A DNA stretch of 64,000 bases, taken from the NCBI RefSeq assembly GCF_900094595.1, contig NZ_FMAD01000001.1, positions 310,001 through 374,000 of the forward strand. The letters are read 5' to 3'. Positions 53,101 through 61,393 of the stretch are shown piece by piece (within the stretch, counting starts at the first letter, position 1; each line of letters opens with the position of its first letter). The position numbers and the translations under genes are program-made. Source of the DNA: Cupriavidus alkaliphilus (GTDB lineage: Bacteria; Pseudomonadota; Gammaproteobacteria; Burkholderiales; Burkholderiaceae). The notes under the pieces are model-generated. The model had not been told where the DNA came from, did no database searches, and was given only the letters and a program-made list of their open reading frames with translations.

Positions 53101-54302
53101 TCGAGCTCAGGCAGGTGGAGTTCCATGGCGGCGAGGGCAAGCTCACCGCCACCGGCAATATCAAGCTGGGCGAGGCCGATCCCAACCTGACCGGCCGCAT
53201 CGTCGCCGACAAGCTGCAGCTGTTCGCCAGCCCGGAACGCACGCTGGTGGTGTCGGGCGATGCCAGCATCGCCAACGAGAACAAGCAGGTGGTGATCCGC
53301 GGCAAGTTCCGCGTCGACCGCGGCCTGTTCGACCTGCCCAAGGCCGGCGCGCCGGTGCTGGGCGACGATGTCGTGGTGATCCGGCGCAAGGACCAGCGCG
53401 CGGTCAAGACCGCGGCCACGCCGGTGCCGGAAAGCAAGCCCGCCAGCCGCTTCAGCCCGGTGATCGACCTGACCGTCGACCTCGGCAACAACTTCCGCTT
53501 CCGGGGCGCCGGCGCCGACCTGCTGCTGGCCGGGCAGATGGGCGTGAAGAGCGAACCGCTGGCGCCGATGAAGGCCACCGGCACGGTGCGCGTCACCGAC
53601 GGCACCTACGAGGCCTTCGGCCGCAAGCTGGACATCGAACGCGGCATCATCAATTTCAACGGCCCGATCGACAACCCGAACATGAACATCCGCGCCATGC
53701 GCCGCAACCAGGAGGTCGAGGCCGGCGTGGAAGTCACCGGCACGGTGCGGCTGCCGCGCGTGCGGCTGGTGTCGGAGCCCAACGTGCCCGACGAGGACAA
53801 GCTGTCGTGGCTGATGTTCGGCTACGGCGCGGAAAGCGCCGGCGCCGGCCAGCAGCGCCAGCTGAGCGGCTCGGCGCTGGGCGGCGCCGCGCTGGGGCTG
53901 ATCGGCGGCAGGGCCGGCAAGGGCATCGTCTCGCATTTCGGCATCGACGAATTCTCGATCGGGCCCAGCACCGCCGGCCTGAACGACCAGCAGGTGGTCA
54001 GCATGGGCAAGGCCATCACCGAACGCATGTCGGTGGGCTACGAGCAGAGCCTGACTTCGGCCTCGAACGTGGTGAAGCTGACCTGGCAGTTCTCGCGGCG
54101 CTGGTCGCTGATTGCCAAGGGCGGCTCCATCAACGGTTTGTCGGTCTTGTTCAACCGCCGCTTCGATACCTGGGCCAACCTGTTCAGCGGGGCCCCGAAT
54201 CGCGGCACCAGGAGGAGCCAGCAGGATGAAAGCCAGCCACTCGACCCCGAAAGCGCCGCCCAGGCAGCCTCGGCCGTCATCGCCGAGCCGGTGCGCCGGT
54301 GA
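50148..54302 (+). CDS. tamB: translocation and assembly module protein TamB
   Basis: A 1384-residue AsmA-like protein. Residues 1-29 are cytoplasmic and basic (RKRRRLWRALG). One membrane helix spans about 31-55. The long periplasmic part consists of repeated beta-strands forming a hydrophobic groove, and the C-terminal DUF490 domain (about 1030-1370) has GTVRVTDGTYEAFGRKLDIERG in pieces and VPDEDKLSWLMFGYG. An Ala/Ser/Pro-rich linker of about 45 residues sits near 320-350, probably a flexible insertion. It is coupled to tamA by a TGATG overlap. The next gene starts 77 bases inside its 3' end. Confidence 0.94.
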   Translation: MNVHDLPSVPGGGDAPPPSGPAPRKRRRLWRALGWLAGILLLLVVVLAATGVAALRTETGTRHLWTLATRLSAGMLSGRLEGGTVAHGLRLRDVVFESGQTRVTVDRVDGSWNLSWQPRRLHVQWLRIGKAEVRLGPSEPSTEPMQKPASLELPLAVDVDALTLERLALVQGPAPTAEPMVFSNLSGALHSDGQRHRVSVDKLETPYGKLAANAQLGAAAPFALSAEALLESSWQDEAFAVNATANGNLDALRAEVQASGDRIHLRAGADLTPFGKVPFTHLLVDGDRINPRLFSPSAPQANLTVHAELRPVDGVAGGSNAAGASVPAASAPAASAPSAAPAASAPAAAPAPAPLAVAGEIEIRNLEAGPLDRERLPVQSVRARVELSEAAQSVSDLRVALAGKAEIAGSGSLRGGRGGFDLDVRRLDPAALHGSLTSASLSGPVVVRIEPGRQSVALDLSGGQLKVFADASMDAETVTLAALRAVVGTGLLTAEGKLGLKDKQPYSFKGKLSAFDPSRLAKVAAGRINADFTATGELAPQLGVALDFAVHESEYAGLPMTGGGKLRLAGERLLPSEAALSMAGNQASLRGSFGARGDALRLAVDAPQLERLKFGVAGKLKLDATITGTLKKPEVVADYNAQTLEMGPHKLASASGRAEIRGGLDGPLSVQLAARGYRGPHASLSTLDATLNGTQANHGFDVKAAGSLNQRPLQLALAGQGAWRGQEGWNGTIRTLEERGTVNLRLAAPAQLLVADQRVRLGATRLLLDRATLAIDSLDWDHGRIRSAGSLDGLQVGRVLELMETITGERPPVRSDLVIDGRWNVALAETATGFAEVRRRSGDLSVNAGRGFTTLGLGETSLRADAGGNRIALRGGMVSGRIGKVVVDASAGLVQEQGLQTVGPASTLGGTVTVDVPRLKSLEALTGPQYAFDGRLAAAMRLAGTVAAPLLTGTINGDNLAVTLYDQGLRLTDGTVRVVLDQNTVELRQVEFHGGEGKLTATGNIKLGEADPNLTGRIVADKLQLFASPERTLVVSGDASIANENKQVVIRGKFRVDRGLFDLPKAGAPVLGDDVVVIRRKDQRAVKTAATPVPESKPASRFSPVIDLTVDLGNNFRFRGAGADLLLAGQMGVKSEPLAPMKATGTVRVTDGTYEAFGRKLDIERGIINFNGPIDNPNMNIRAMRRNQEVEAGVEVTGTVRLPRVRLVSEPNVPDEDKLSWLMFGYGAESAGAGQQRQLSGSALGGAALGLIGGRAGKGIVSHFGIDEFSIGPSTAGLNDQQVVSMGKAITERMSVGYEQSLTSASNVVKLTWQFSRRWSLIAKGGSINGLSVLFNRRFDTWANLFSGAPNRGTRRSQQDESQPLDPESAAQAASAVIAEPVRR

Positions 54303-54894
54303 TTTGCCTTCGACCTTTGCCGCGTCGCCGCGACGCCTTGCCGCCATGGGACTGATTGCCTCGATGCTTGCGCTGTTCGGCTGCGACCAGCAGAAGGTCG
54401 ACGAAGCCATGAAGAAGGCGGGCGAGACCGCCCGCAACACCTGGAACGCGATCAAGCCCGACAGCGAGCTGTTCAAGGGCATCGTGCCGGGCCAGTCGAC
54501 CGAGGAAGAGCTGCGCCGCCAGGCCGGCAAGCCCGAGATCGTGTGGGAAGAGGCCGACGGCGGGCGCCGGCTGGAATACCCGCGCGGCCCCGAGGGCACC
54601 ACCACGTGGATGGTCACCATCGGCGCCGACGGCAAGGTCGCGAAGATCGAGCAGGTGCTGTCGGCCGAGCATTTCGCGCGCGTGCGCGCCGGCATGAGCA
54701 AGGACGATATCCGCCGCCTGCTGGGCAAGCCCACCAGGGTGGAAGCGTTCGCGCTGAAGAAAGAAGAGGTGTGGGGCTACCGCTGGATGGAGACCTCGAC
54801 CGACAAGGCCTTCTTCAACGTGCATTTCAACAGCGACGGCACCGTCACCACCACCTCGCGCAGCGACGATCCGTCGCGGATGCAGGGCGGCTGA
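54226..54894 (+). CDS. lipoprotein with two BamE/SmpA-like repeats
   Basis: A protein of 222 residues if begun at ATG 54226, which has a strong GGAGGAG 8 bases upstream and lies inside tamB in another frame. A hydrophobic MGLIASMLALFGC follows two arginines and ends in lipobox LFGC (Cys53), so it is a lipoprotein. A start at 54346 would lack the positive n-region. The mature part holds two copies of the BamE/SmpA pattern: GIVPGQSTEEELRRQAGKP at about 85-103 and RAGMSKDDIRRLLGKP at about 151-166, each followed by a beta-hairpin. BamE stabilises BamA; here the gene is attached to tamA-tamB. Confidence 0.85.
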   Translation: MKASHSTPKAPPRQPRPSSPSRCAGDLPSTFAASPRRLAAMGLIASMLALFGCDQQKVDEAMKKAGETARNTWNAIKPDSELFKGIVPGQSTEEELRRQAGKPEIVWEEADGGRRLEYPRGPEGTTTWMVTIGADGKVAKIEQVLSAEHFARVRAGMSKDDIRRLLGKPTRVEAFALKKEEVWGYRWMETSTDKAFFNVHFNSDGTVTTTSRSDDPSRMQGG

Positions 54895-54905
54895 ACCCGG
54901 CCCGC

Positions 54906-54938
54906 GCCTGCCTTCCGCCTGCCTTCCGCCTGCCTTCA
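54906..54938. repeat. three tandem copies of an 11-bp repeat
   Basis: GCCTGCCTTCC is repeated three times (54906-54916, 54917-54927, and 54928-54938 with the last base A) in the 52-bp gap between the converging lipoprotein and dppF genes. Confidence 0.9.
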
Positions 54939-54946
54939 CCGCAGCT

Positions 54947-55912
54947 TCACTGCAGCAGGTGGCAGGCGGCCTGGTGCGCCGGCATGGCCGCGCCGGCGGC
55001 CGGGTCCAGCCGTCGCATGGGCGGGGTCTCGGCCGCGCACGCCGGCAGCGCGCGCGGGCAGCGCGGATGGAACTTGCAGCCCGGCGGCGGGTGCAGCGCC
55101 GAGCCGATATCGCCCAGGATCAGGCCTTCGGCGGGCTGGTGGTCCGGGTCGGGCCGCGGCGCCGAGCCCAGCAGGGCCTGCGTATAGGGATGGCGCGGCG
55201 AGCCGAAGACCGCGCTGCTGGGGCCGCTTTCCGCGATATTGCCCAGGTACATCACGCCCACCGCCGAGCTGAAGTGCTCCACCAGCGCCAGGTCATGGGC
55301 GATCACCACATAGGCCAGCCCGAAGCTGCGCTGGATCTCCGCCAGCAGGTTGACGATCTGGGCGCGGATCGAGACATCCAGCGCCGAGGTCGGCTCGTCC
55401 AGCACCAGCAGCCGCGGCCGCAGCGCCAGCGCGCGCGCCACCGCGATGCGCTGGCGCTGGCCGCCGCTGAACTCGTGCGGGTAGAGCTCGAGCGCGCCGG
55501 GCGGCAGGCCGACGATCTCCAGCAGCTCCAGCAGCCGGGCCCGCAGCGCGGCGCGGTCGCCGCCCTGGCCATGCGCCAGCAGCGGCTCGGCCAGCAGCAT
55601 GCTGACCTTCAGGCGCGGATTGAGCGACGACGACGGGTCCTGGAACACCGCCTGCACCTGGCGCCGGTAGGCCAGCACGCCCTTGCGGTCCAGCGACATC
55701 ACGTCCTGGCCATCGAAGCGGATCGCGCCGGCGCTGGGGCGCTCGAGCAGCAGCAACTGGCGCGCGATGGTGGTCTTGCCGCAACCCGACTCGCCCACCA
55801 GCGCAAAGGTCTGGCCGGCATCGACGGCAAAGCTGACGCCGTCGACGGCCCGCACGGTGCCGCCGCCGCGCGCGGGAAAATGCTTCTTCAGGTCTTGCAC
55901 TTCAAGCAGCAT
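54947..55912 (-). CDS. dppF: dipeptide/oligopeptide ABC transporter ATPase, DppF-type
   Basis: A 321-residue ATPase: Walker A GESGCGKT at 40-47, Q-loop FQDPSSSLNP, signature FSGGQRQRIAVARAL, Walker B LLVLDEPTSALD, then the oligopeptide-type C-terminal extension with HPYTQALLGSAP and CKFHPRCPRALPAC (likely an Fe-S or structural Cys motif of this class). I chose ATG 55912; the frame is open upstream. It is the last gene of an eight-gene minus-strand run and follows dppD by 23 bases. Confidence 0.92.
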   Translation of the reverse strand: MLLEVQDLKKHFPARGGGTVRAVDGVSFAVDAGQTFALVGESGCGKTTIARQLLLLERPSAGAIRFDGQDVMSLDRKGVLAYRRQVQAVFQDPSSSLNPRLKVSMLLAEPLLAHGQGGDRAALRARLLELLEIVGLPPGALELYPHEFSGGQRQRIAVARALALRPRLLVLDEPTSALDVSIRAQIVNLLAEIQRSFGLAYVVIAHDLALVEHFSSAVGVMYLGNIAESGPSSAVFGSPRHPYTQALLGSAPRPDPDHQPAEGLILGDIGSALHPPPGCKFHPRCPRALPACAAETPPMRRLDPAAGAAMPAHQAACHLLQ

Positions 55913-55935
55913 GGCGTCTCCTGGCTGGCGCGGTC

Positions 55936-56982
55936 TCAGCCGGCCGAGGCCAGCCAGCAGCTGACCTTGTGGCCGGACTCCAGTTCGATCTCGGGGGGAT
56001 AGGCGTCGTCGCACAGCGGCTTGCGGTGCGGGCAGCGCGCCGCGAAGCGGCAGCCGTGCGGCGGGTCGACCAGGCTGGGCGGGCTGCCCGGGATCGCGTA
56101 CAGCCGCTCGCGCCGGTCGCCGAAGCGGGGGATGGCCTGCAGCAAGGCCTGCGTGTACGGGTGGGCGGGGCGCTGGTAAAGCGTGCGCACGTCGCCGGTC
56201 TCGACGATGCGCCCCGCGTACATCACCGCCACGCGATGGCAGATGCTGGCCGCCACGCCCAGGTCATGCGTGATCAGGATGATGCCGACGCCGGTCTGCG
56301 CCTGGATGCGGCGGAACAGCGCCATGATCTGCACCTGGATGGTCACGTCCAGCGCCGAGGTGGGCTCGTCGGCCACCAGCAGCCGCGGCGCGCTGGCGAT
56401 GGCCATGCCGGTCACCACGCGCTGGCGCATGCCGCCGCTGAACTGGTGCGGATAATCGTCCAGGCGGGTCTCGGGCGAGGGGATGCGCACGCTCTCCAGC
56501 ACCTGCACCACCTGGCGCCGGCGCGCCTCGCGGCTGTCGGCGCGGCCGTGGTAGTGCAGCGGCGCGCCGACCTGGTCGCCGACCGTGAATACCGGGTTGA
56601 GCGAGGTCAGCGGGTCCTGCGAGATCATGGCGATCTTGCGGCCGCGGTACTGCGTGCTCAGGGTCTTTTCCGGCAGCTGCAGCAGGTCCACGCCGTCGAG
56701 CAGCACCTTGCCGCCCAGGCGCACGCCGCCCTGGCGCGGCAGCAGGCGCAGGATCGACAGGATGGTCATGGACTTGCCCGAGCCGGACTCGCCCACCACG
56801 CCCAGGGTCTCGCCCTGGTTGACATGCAGGTCCACGCCGTCGACCGCGCGCACCATGCCGCGGCGCAGTTCGAGGTGGGTCGTCAGGCCCTGCACCGACA
56901 GCATCGGCGTGCCGTGCGAAGACGTATCCTGGGCGGCCGTTGGCAACGGGCGTCGGGTCACGTGCGGGTCCGGTCCGTTCAT
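55936..56982 (-). CDS. dppD: dipeptide/oligopeptide ABC transporter ATPase, DppD-type
   Basis: A 348-residue ATPase with a 26-residue polar N-terminal extension before MLSVQGLTTHL. Walker A is GESGSGKS, the Q-loop SQDPLTSLNP, the signature FSGGMRQRVVTGMA and Walker B LLVADEPTSALD. The C-terminal extension has HPYTQALLQAIP and a CRFAARCPHRKPLC cysteine motif. Its ATG overlaps the dppC stop by 4 bases. It pairs with DppF as a heterodimer. Confidence 0.92.
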   Translation of the reverse strand: MNGPDPHVTRRPLPTAAQDTSSHGTPMLSVQGLTTHLELRRGMVRAVDGVDLHVNQGETLGVVGESGSGKSMTILSILRLLPRQGGVRLGGKVLLDGVDLLQLPEKTLSTQYRGRKIAMISQDPLTSLNPVFTVGDQVGAPLHYHGRADSREARRRQVVQVLESVRIPSPETRLDDYPHQFSGGMRQRVVTGMAIASAPRLLVADEPTSALDVTIQVQIMALFRRIQAQTGVGIILITHDLGVAASICHRVAVMYAGRIVETGDVRTLYQRPAHPYTQALLQAIPRFGDRRERLYAIPGSPPSLVDPPHGCRFAARCPHRKPLCDDAYPPEIELESGHKVSCWLASAG

Positions 56983-57869
56983 AGCTGCCTCCGTTTCGGG
57001 TCGAAGTGGTCGCGCAACCAGTCGCCCAGCAGGTTGGACGCCAGGCAGGTGGCCATGATCGCCAGCCCCGGCATGGTGATGGCCCACCACGCGTTGGTGA
57101 TGTAGTTGCGCGCGTCGGCCAGCATCAGTCCCCACGACACGTCGGGCTGCTGGATGCCCAGGCCGAGGAAGCTCAGCGAGGCCTCGAAGATGATCACCTG
57201 GCCCACCTGCAGCGTGGCCAGCACCAGCAGGGTGTTGAGCAGGTTGGGCAGCAGGTGGCGGCGGAAGATGGTGAGCGTGCCGCAGCCCGCCACGCGCGCC
57301 AGCGCCACGTAGTCGCGCTGCTTGAGCGACATCACCTCGCCGCGCACGATGCGCGCGTACCAGGTCCAGTAGGTGACCACGATCACCAGCACCACGGTCT
57401 CGAAGCCCGGCCCCAGCACCGCCGCCAGCACCAGCGCCAGCGCCAGCGCCGGGATCGACATCTGGATGTCGACCAGCCGCATGATGAGCGCGTCCAGGCG
57501 CCCGCCGAAGTAGCCGGCCAGCATGCCCGCGGCGGTGCCGATGCCGCCGGAGATCAGGATGGCGTACAGCGCGACCACCAGCGAGATGCGGGTGCCGGCC
57601 ATGATCCGCGTGAGCAGGTCGCGGCCCATGTTGTCGGTGCCGAGCGGATAGGCCCAGCTGCCGCCGGCCAGCCACGCCGGCGGCTGGAACGCGAGCCCCA
57701 GGTCGAGGCCGTTGGGGTCGTGCGGCAGCAGCGCCTCGCCGCCGATGGCGCAGGCCAGCAGCAGCGGCAGCACCGCCAGCGCAAACCAGGGCAGGCCGCG
57801 CAGGTTGCGCCGCGGGCGCTGGCGCACCGGGGCGGTGGCGCCGGCAGGAGGGATGGCGATCTCAGGCAT
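56979..57869 (-). CDS. dppC: dipeptide/oligopeptide ABC transporter permease, DppC-type
   Basis: A 296-residue permease with an N-terminal hydrophobic segment (about 28-48) and five more helices. The family pattern LGTDNMGRDLLTRIMAGTRISL is present in pieces, and the EAA loop appears as EASLSFLGLGIQQPDVSWGLML in pieces. The start overlaps the dppB stop by 8 bases and the stop overlaps dppD, so the importer genes are tightly coupled. Confidence 0.92.
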   Translation of the reverse strand: MPEIAIPPAGATAPVRQRPRRNLRGLPWFALAVLPLLLACAIGGEALLPHDPNGLDLGLAFQPPAWLAGGSWAYPLGTDNMGRDLLTRIMAGTRISLVVALYAILISGGIGTAAGMLAGYFGGRLDALIMRLVDIQMSIPALALALVLAAVLGPGFETVVLVIVVTYWTWYARIVRGEVMSLKQRDYVALARVAGCGTLTIFRRHLLPNLLNTLLVLATLQVGQVIIFEASLSFLGLGIQQPDVSWGLMLADARNYITNAWWAITMPGLAIMATCLASNLLGDWLRDHFDPKRRQL

Positions 57870-58773
57870 GGCGGATCCTCGGGTCGATCAGGCCGTAGCT
57901 CAGGTCGACCAGCAGGTTGGACAGCACGAACAGCACGGAGGTGAGCATCACGCCCGCCTGCACCACGGGGAAATCGCGCGCGAACACGGCTTCGACCACG
58001 GTGCGGCCGACGCCGGGCCAGGCGAAGATGACCTCGACCACGAAGGCGCCGCCCAGCATCGCCGCGAAGTAGACGCCGAGGATCGTCACCAGCGGAATCG
58101 CCGCGTTGCGCAGCGCGTACTTCCAGACCAGCACGCGCTCGGGCAGGCCCATGGCGCGGCCCATGCGGATGTAGTCGCTGTCGAGCACATCGAGCATGGC
58201 CGAGCGCACCACGCGGGTCTGCGCCGCCACCGGATACCAGCCCAGCGCAATCGCGGGCAGCACCAGGCTGTTCCACGAGTCGCGCCCGAAGGCCGGCAGC
58301 CAGTTCAGCTGCACCGCGAACAACAGGATCAGCAGCAGGCCAACCCAGAAGTTGGGCATGGCCTGGCCCGCCATGGCGAAGACCTTGGCGAAGCGGTCGA
58401 ACCACGAGCCGCGCCAGACCGCCGACAGCACGCCGAACGGCACCGCCATCGCGATCGAGAACGCCAGCGCGGCCAGGGCCAGTTCCACCGTGGCCGGCAG
58501 CCGCTCCAGGATCAGGCCGAGCGCCGGTTCCTGCCAGCGGTAAGAGTTGCCGAAGTCGCCGGTGACGGCGTTGCGCAGGAACACCAGGTACTGCGCCACC
58601 AGCGGCTGGTCCAGGCCGAGGTGCTGGCGGGTCTGTTCGATTACCTCGGGCGGCGCGTCGGCCGGCAGCAGCAGGGCCAGCGGGTCGCCGGACAGGCGCG
58701 AGATCAGGAAGATGATCACGCTCGCGCCAAGGATGCTGATCAGGCCGTGCAGCAGGCGTTTGGCAATGGGCAT
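57862..58773 (-). CDS. dppB: dipeptide/oligopeptide ABC transporter permease, DppB-type
   Basis: A 303-residue permease with six helices. The N-terminus MPIAKRLLHGLISILGASVIIFLI, the loop RQHLGLDQPLVAQYLVFL, GDFGNSYR and the EAA-like YALRNAAIPLVTILG are typical of DppB. The frame extends upstream to 58944, but ATG 58773 is the normal start and lies 79 bases after the binding-protein stop. Confidence 0.92.
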   Translation of the reverse strand: MPIAKRLLHGLISILGASVIIFLISRLSGDPLALLLPADAPPEVIEQTRQHLGLDQPLVAQYLVFLRNAVTGDFGNSYRWQEPALGLILERLPATVELALAALAFSIAMAVPFGVLSAVWRGSWFDRFAKVFAMAGQAMPNFWVGLLLILLFAVQLNWLPAFGRDSWNSLVLPAIALGWYPVAAQTRVVRSAMLDVLDSDYIRMGRAMGLPERVLVWKYALRNAAIPLVTILGVYFAAMLGGAFVVEVIFAWPGVGRTVVEAVFARDFPVVQAGVMLTSVLFVLSNLLVDLSYGLIDPRIRHA

Positions 58774-58852
58774 GGCGGGCTCCGTCGGGGAGTCATCGGC
58801 GGGGATGCCGCGCCGGCGCGCCGGGTCGGGCGCGGCCGGGCGCGGCGGCGGC

Positions 58853-60454
58853 TCAGCGCGGCTTCCAGCTGACTTCCTGGAACGAGCGCCAATAGTCGCG
58901 GATCGGCCAGGGCACGTAGTCGATCTTGTTGTCGCGCCAGGCAAAGGTCACCAGCGGGCGGTAGGTGGGCAGGCCGCCCAGCACGCGCTCCTGCTTGAGG
59001 CGGGCGATCTGCTGCAGCAGCGCGGTGCGCGCGGCGGGGTCCATGGTCTGGCGCTGTTTTTCCAGCAGCGCGTCGACCTCGGGGTCGCTGGTGTACGAGT
59101 AGGTGCCCCAGCCGCCGCCGGCCTGGTAGCTGTGCAGGTGTCCCGACCACGCCAGGCCGGGATCGCCGGGCAGGCCCTGCGACCACATCCAGCTCAGCAC
59201 GCCATCCATCTCGGGCGGACCGGAACGGCCGCGCTTGCCGAGGCTGATCCATGCGCCGTACTCCAGGTTGCGCACCTGGCAGCGGATGCCGACGGCGCTC
59301 AGGTAGGCGTACATGGCTTCGCCCACTTCCTTCACGCCCGGCTCGCGCGGCGTGGTGAGGTTGTAGCAGGGGGTGTCGAAGCCATTGGGGTAGCCGGCCT
59401 GCTTGAGCAGTTCGCGCGCGCGCTTCTGGTCGAAGGCATAGGGCTTGAGCGCGGGGTCGTAGCCGTTGGAGGCCTTGCCCACCTGCGCATAGCGCTCGCC
59501 CTGGCCGAACAGCACGCGCTTGATGATGGCGTCGACATCGATGGCATGCGCGGCGGCCTGGCGCACGCGCACGTCATTGAACGGCGACTTCGGCATCTGC
59601 GTGTTGAAGTTCAGGAAGAGATTGTTGCCGCTGACCAGCGTGACGGTCTTCACACCCGGCATCTTCCTGAATTCCTCCACCATCGATGGCGGCACGTTGT
59701 CGATGAAATCCACCTTGCCGGTCTTGAACGCCGCCACCCGGGTCAGGTCCTCGGGAATCACCTTGATCGTCAGTTCCTTGATGCCGGGGCGCTTGTCCTG
59801 GTTCCAGTAGCCGTCGAAGGCTTCCAGCCTGAGCTCGTCCTTGGCCGTGCGCGAGACGAACTTCCATGGCCCGGTGCCCACCGGTTTCCTGGCGAACTCT
59901 TCCTCGCCGACCTTCTGGATGTACTTCTTGGGCATGGCCCACAGCTGCATGTTGCCGACGATGAACTGCGCGTCGGGCTGCTTGAAATGCAGCTTGAAGC
60001 GGTGCGCATCGATGATCTCGAAGCGCTCGACCGACGACACATAGTGCGAGAAGAAGCTGCTCTTGGGATCGCGCTGGCGCTGCCACGAGAACTCGAGGTC
60101 CTCCGACGTCAGCGGGTCGCCGTTATGGAAGCGCACGCCCTTGCGCAGCTGCACGTCGAGCACCGGCTTGCCGTCCTTGCCGGTGTCGAGCTTCCAGCTT
60201 TCCGCCAGCCAGTTCTCGTCCTTGAGCGCGGCGTTGCGGCGCACCAGCATTTCGAAGATCTGGCCGACAAAATAATGGTCGACCCCGGCCGAGATCTTGA
60301 CCGGGTCGAGCGTGGTCGACTCCGCGCCGAAGGCGACGGTGAGGCTGCCGGTGGCGGGCGCGGGCGCGGCATGCGCGAGCGGCACGATGGCCGCGGCGAC
60401 GATGCCGGCCAGCAGCCGGTAATGGGTGGCGTCGGACGGTTTCTTCATTTGCAT
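58853..60454 (-). CDS. ABC transporter substrate-binding protein, family 5 (dipeptide type)
   Basis: A 533-residue periplasmic protein. A signal peptide runs from MKKPSDATHYRLL to LAHAAPA (cleavage near 28-30). The SBP_bac_5 pattern appears as FGAESTTLDPVKISAGVDH, LRKGVRFHNGDPLTSEDLEFSW in pieces, and PVGTGPWKF. AGGAGGAG precedes the ATG; a second ATG two codons later is possible. Family 5 proteins bind peptides but also nickel, sugars, opines and other solutes. Given the CoA ligase and carboxylase upstream, the ligand may be a carboxylic compound rather than a peptide (inference). Confidence 0.9.
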   Translation of the reverse strand: MQMKKPSDATHYRLLAGIVAAAIVPLAHAAPAPATGSLTVAFGAESTTLDPVKISAGVDHYFVGQIFEMLVRRNAALKDENWLAESWKLDTGKDGKPVLDVQLRKGVRFHNGDPLTSEDLEFSWQRQRDPKSSFFSHYVSSVERFEIIDAHRFKLHFKQPDAQFIVGNMQLWAMPKKYIQKVGEEEFARKPVGTGPWKFVSRTAKDELRLEAFDGYWNQDKRPGIKELTIKVIPEDLTRVAAFKTGKVDFIDNVPPSMVEEFRKMPGVKTVTLVSGNNLFLNFNTQMPKSPFNDVRVRQAAAHAIDVDAIIKRVLFGQGERYAQVGKASNGYDPALKPYAFDQKRARELLKQAGYPNGFDTPCYNLTTPREPGVKEVGEAMYAYLSAVGIRCQVRNLEYGAWISLGKRGRSGPPEMDGVLSWMWSQGLPGDPGLAWSGHLHSYQAGGGWGTYSYTSDPEVDALLEKQRQTMDPAARTALLQQIARLKQERVLGGLPTYRPLVTFAWRDNKIDYVPWPIRDYWRSFQEVSWKPR

Positions 60455-60513
60455 GGTGCTCCTCCTGTTGCGCCGTCTCGTGGCGGCGCTGTGGGTGTGA
60501 ACAACGGGCGCGC

Positions 60514-61317
60514 TCAGCGCGGGAAGCTGCTCTCGAGCTGGCGCACCACCTCGAGCAGGCGCGGCCGCACTTCCTGCAGCAGGAATGACGGCGACAGCCG
60601 GAACGACGGCCCGCCCACGTTGAGCGCCATGGGCGGCATGCCCTGGCCGGGCTCGAAGCCGCGCGCGATGCCGTTGACATCGGCCTGCCACTCGCCCATC
60701 GAGCAGGTCACGCCGAGCTCGCGGTGATCGGTCAGCGCCTGTTCGATGCCCTGGCGCAGCCGCGGCCAGGCCACATCGTCGACATCGCGCACCTGCTCCA
60801 TGAAGGCTTGCCGCTCGGCGTCGGTGACCACCGCCAGCCAGGCGCGGCCGATCGCCGAGGTCGCTACCGGAATACGCGAGCCGGTATCGAGCGTCAGTGC
60901 AATCGCGGCGCTGCTGCGGCAGTGCTCGACATAGATCATCGAGAAGCGGTCGCGCGTGCCCAGCGACACCGTGCCGCCGGAGAAATCGGCCAGCTCCTGC
61001 ATCAGCGGGCGCGCCACCTTGCGGATATCCAGCCGCGACAGCATGGCGCTGCCCAGCCGCAGGCAGGCGGTGCCCAGGCTGTACTGCTGGCTGCCTTCGG
61101 CGCGCGCCAGGTAGCCCAGCCGGGTCAGGGTCGAGGTCAGGCGCGATACCGTGGACTTGGGCAGCTGGCAGCGCCGCGCGATTTCCTGGTTGCCCAGGGC
61201 GCGGTCGCTGGTGCGGAAGCACGCCAGCACCTCGAGCCCGCGCGCCAGCGCGGTGACGAAATGGCGGTCTTCCTTGGTGGTGCCGGTGGATCGATCGTGC
61301 ATGGCCGATGGCTCCAT
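60514..61317 (-). CDS. IclR family transcriptional regulator
   Basis: A 267-residue regulator. The N-terminal winged helix (about 20-80) has ALARGLEVLACF and EIARRCQLPKSTVSRLTSTL in pieces. The C-terminal IclR effector domain has GRAWLAVV, the conserved CSMGEWQADVNGIA-type effector-site loop, and MALNVGGPSFRLS. IclR proteins typically govern catabolic operons for aromatic or other organic acids. It sits between the acyl-CoA synthetase and the binding-protein gene on the same strand. A second ATG five codons in is also possible. Confidence 0.9.
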   Translation of the reverse strand: MEPSAMHDRSTGTTKEDRHFVTALARGLEVLACFRTSDRALGNQEIARRCQLPKSTVSRLTSTLTRLGYLARAEGSQQYSLGTACLRLGSAMLSRLDIRKVARPLMQELADFSGGTVSLGTRDRFSMIYVEHCRSSAAIALTLDTGSRIPVATSAIGRAWLAVVTDAERQAFMEQVRDVDDVAWPRLRQGIEQALTDHRELGVTCSMGEWQADVNGIARGFEPGQGMPPMALNVGGPSFRLSPSFLLQEVRPRLLEVVRQLESSFPR

Positions 61318-61393
61318 GGTGGCGCGAAAGCGGCGCCCAAGCGCGTGGCATCCCTTTCGCCGGTGCTGCAGGACAGATGGGTAGCGCTTGCGC

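Noticed and set aside
51135-54734. Very long open frame (about 1200 codons) antisense to tamB
   Set aside because: High-GC codon bias removes stop codons from the complementary frame. The translation is rich in Gln, His and Arg with no domain, and tamB on the other strand is unmistakable.
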